Source: Clostridiaceae bacterium | GTDB taxonomy: Bacteria > Bacillota > Clostridia > UMGS1883 > JAAYMJ01 | Direction: 5' to 3' | Length of the DNA: 6,490 bases | Assembly (NCBI GenBank): GCA_012521455.1 | Contig: JAAYMJ010000117.1 | Coordinates: 1-6,490, forward strand | Shown here: positions 5,798-6,490 of the stretch, in pieces | Position numbering within the stretch: the stretch's first letter is position 1 | How the letters are laid out: the number at the start of each line of letters is the position of its first letter | Made by a program: the position numbers and the translations under genes | The notes under the pieces: model-generated | Told to the model about the DNA's origin: nothing | Seen by the model: only the letters and a program-made list of their open reading frames with translations | Database searches by the model: none

Positions 5798-6490
5798 ATG
5801 TTAACAGATATTGAGATTGCTCAAAAGGCACAAATGCTGCCAATCGGTGAAGTGGCAAAAAAGGTCGGGATTTTGGAAGATGAGCTTATTTATTACGGGA
5901 AATACAAGGCAAAACTGGACTTGTCGTTATATGAAAGGGTAAAGGACAATAAAGACGCAAAATTGGTGCTTGTTACAGCCATAAATCCGACCCCCGCGGG
6001 GGAAGGGAAGACCACCACAACGGTGGGATTGGGTGACGCCCTGTCCCGTTTAGGCAAAAAAACCATGATTGCCTTAAGGGAGCCTTCTTTAGGCCCTGTA
6101 ATGGGGATTAAAGGGGGCGCGGCGGGGGGTGGATATGCCCAAGTGGTTCCCATGGAAGATATAAACCTTCACTTTACGGGGGACATGCACGCCATAACAT
6201 CCGCCCACAATTTGCTGGCGGCAATGCTTGACAACCACATCCATCAGGGAAACGAGCTTAAAATTGATACCCGGAACATACTCCTAAAACGGGTTTTGGA
6301 TATGAACGACAGGGCCTTGAGAAATATTGTAATAGGACTTGGCGGGAAAGTAAACGGCGTACCCAGGGAAGACGGGTTTATGATTACCGTTGCCAGCGAA
6401 GTTATGGCTATTTTGTGCCTGGCAAACGGCAGGGAAGATTTAAAAGAAAGGCTTTCAAAAATTGTTGTTGCCTTTGACACCGACGGAAAC
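5798..6490 (+). CDS. fhs: formate-tetrahydrofolate ligase (10-formyl-THF synthetase), 5' part
   Basis: The frame is open from ATG 5798 to the last base, giving 231 of roughly 555 residues. The gene is cut by the window edge, not broken. The enzyme joins formate to tetrahydrofolate using ATP, making 10-formyl-THF for purine and formyl-Met synthesis and, in acetogens, for the methyl branch of the Wood-Ljungdahl pathway. Evidence is the N-terminal pattern around [12 protein letters not shown] (15-26), the ATP-binding loop [11 protein letters not shown] (64-74) and the family signature [20 protein letters not shown] (95-114), followed by the conserved [23 protein letters not shown] at 5788-5792 precedes the ATG by 5 nt, inside the end of the thioesterase gene. 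A folate or acetogenesis operon cannot be judged because the downstream genes are not in view. Confidence 0.97.
   Translation, partial: MLTDIEIAQKAQMLPIGEVAKKVGILEDELIYYGKYKAKLDLSLYERVKDNKDAKLVLVTAINPTPAGEGKTTTTVGLGDALSRLGKKTMIALREPSLGPVMGIKGGAAGGGYAQVVPMEDINLHFTGDMHAITSAHNLLAAMLDNHIHQGNELKIDTRNILLKRVLDMNDRALRNIVIGLGGKVNGVPREDGFMITVASEVMAILCLANGREDLKERLSKIVVAFDTDGN

Noticed and set aside
1..6490. Mobile elements, CRISPR arrays, tRNA or rRNA genes
   Set aside because: No transposase, integrase, terminal inverted repeats, regular spaced repeats or cloverleaf-like segment was found by reading the window.

Overview
The window looks like chromosomal DNA from a low-GC Gram-positive bacterium, most likely of the class Clostridia. 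The reasons are strong AGGAGG-type ribosome binding sites, GTG/ATG starts, tightly packed overlapping genes, a heterodimeric multidrug-type ABC exporter of the kind common in Firmicutes, and formate-tetrahydrofolate ligase (fhs). No species can be named from the sequence alone.

Layout. Positions 1-90 hold the tail of an upstream unit and a perfect 15-bp stem-loop. Positions 91-1306 form a self-contained two-gene rightward unit: an aminoglycoside 3'-phosphotransferase-like kinase (139-909) and a coupled 118-residue protein of unknown function (919-1275). It ends in a hairpin (1274-1306) that can also serve the convergent operon. Hand counts on sample rows show this unit to be clearly more AT-rich than the rest of the window. 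Positions 1310-5228 are a leftward operon: a MarR-family repressor gene, then two ABC half-transporters, joined by a 13-nt and a 1-nt overlap. Its promoter (5275-5303) partly overlaps a perfect 36-bp inverted repeat (5243-5278), the likely MarR operator. Positions 5229-5421 are the divergent intergenic region. From 5422 rightward runs a second operon: an FlK-like hot-dog thioesterase and, 1 nt later, fhs, which is cut off by the window end.

How the genes work together. The two ABC proteins have complementary defects in their nucleotide-binding domains. The first has Asp for the catalytic Glu and Gln for the H-loop His. The second has an altered signature motif. Together they should form one heterodimeric exporter with one degenerate and one competent ATP site, made on demand when a ligand releases the MarR repressor. 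The kinase beside it would modify an aminoglycoside-like hydroxylated substrate, so this half of the window reads as a drug-defence neighbourhood. The thioesterase/fhs operon belongs to housekeeping one-carbon and acyl-CoA metabolism. No wholly new system is evident. The least understood items are the 118-residue partner of the kinase and the role of the FlK-like thioesterase ahead of fhs.
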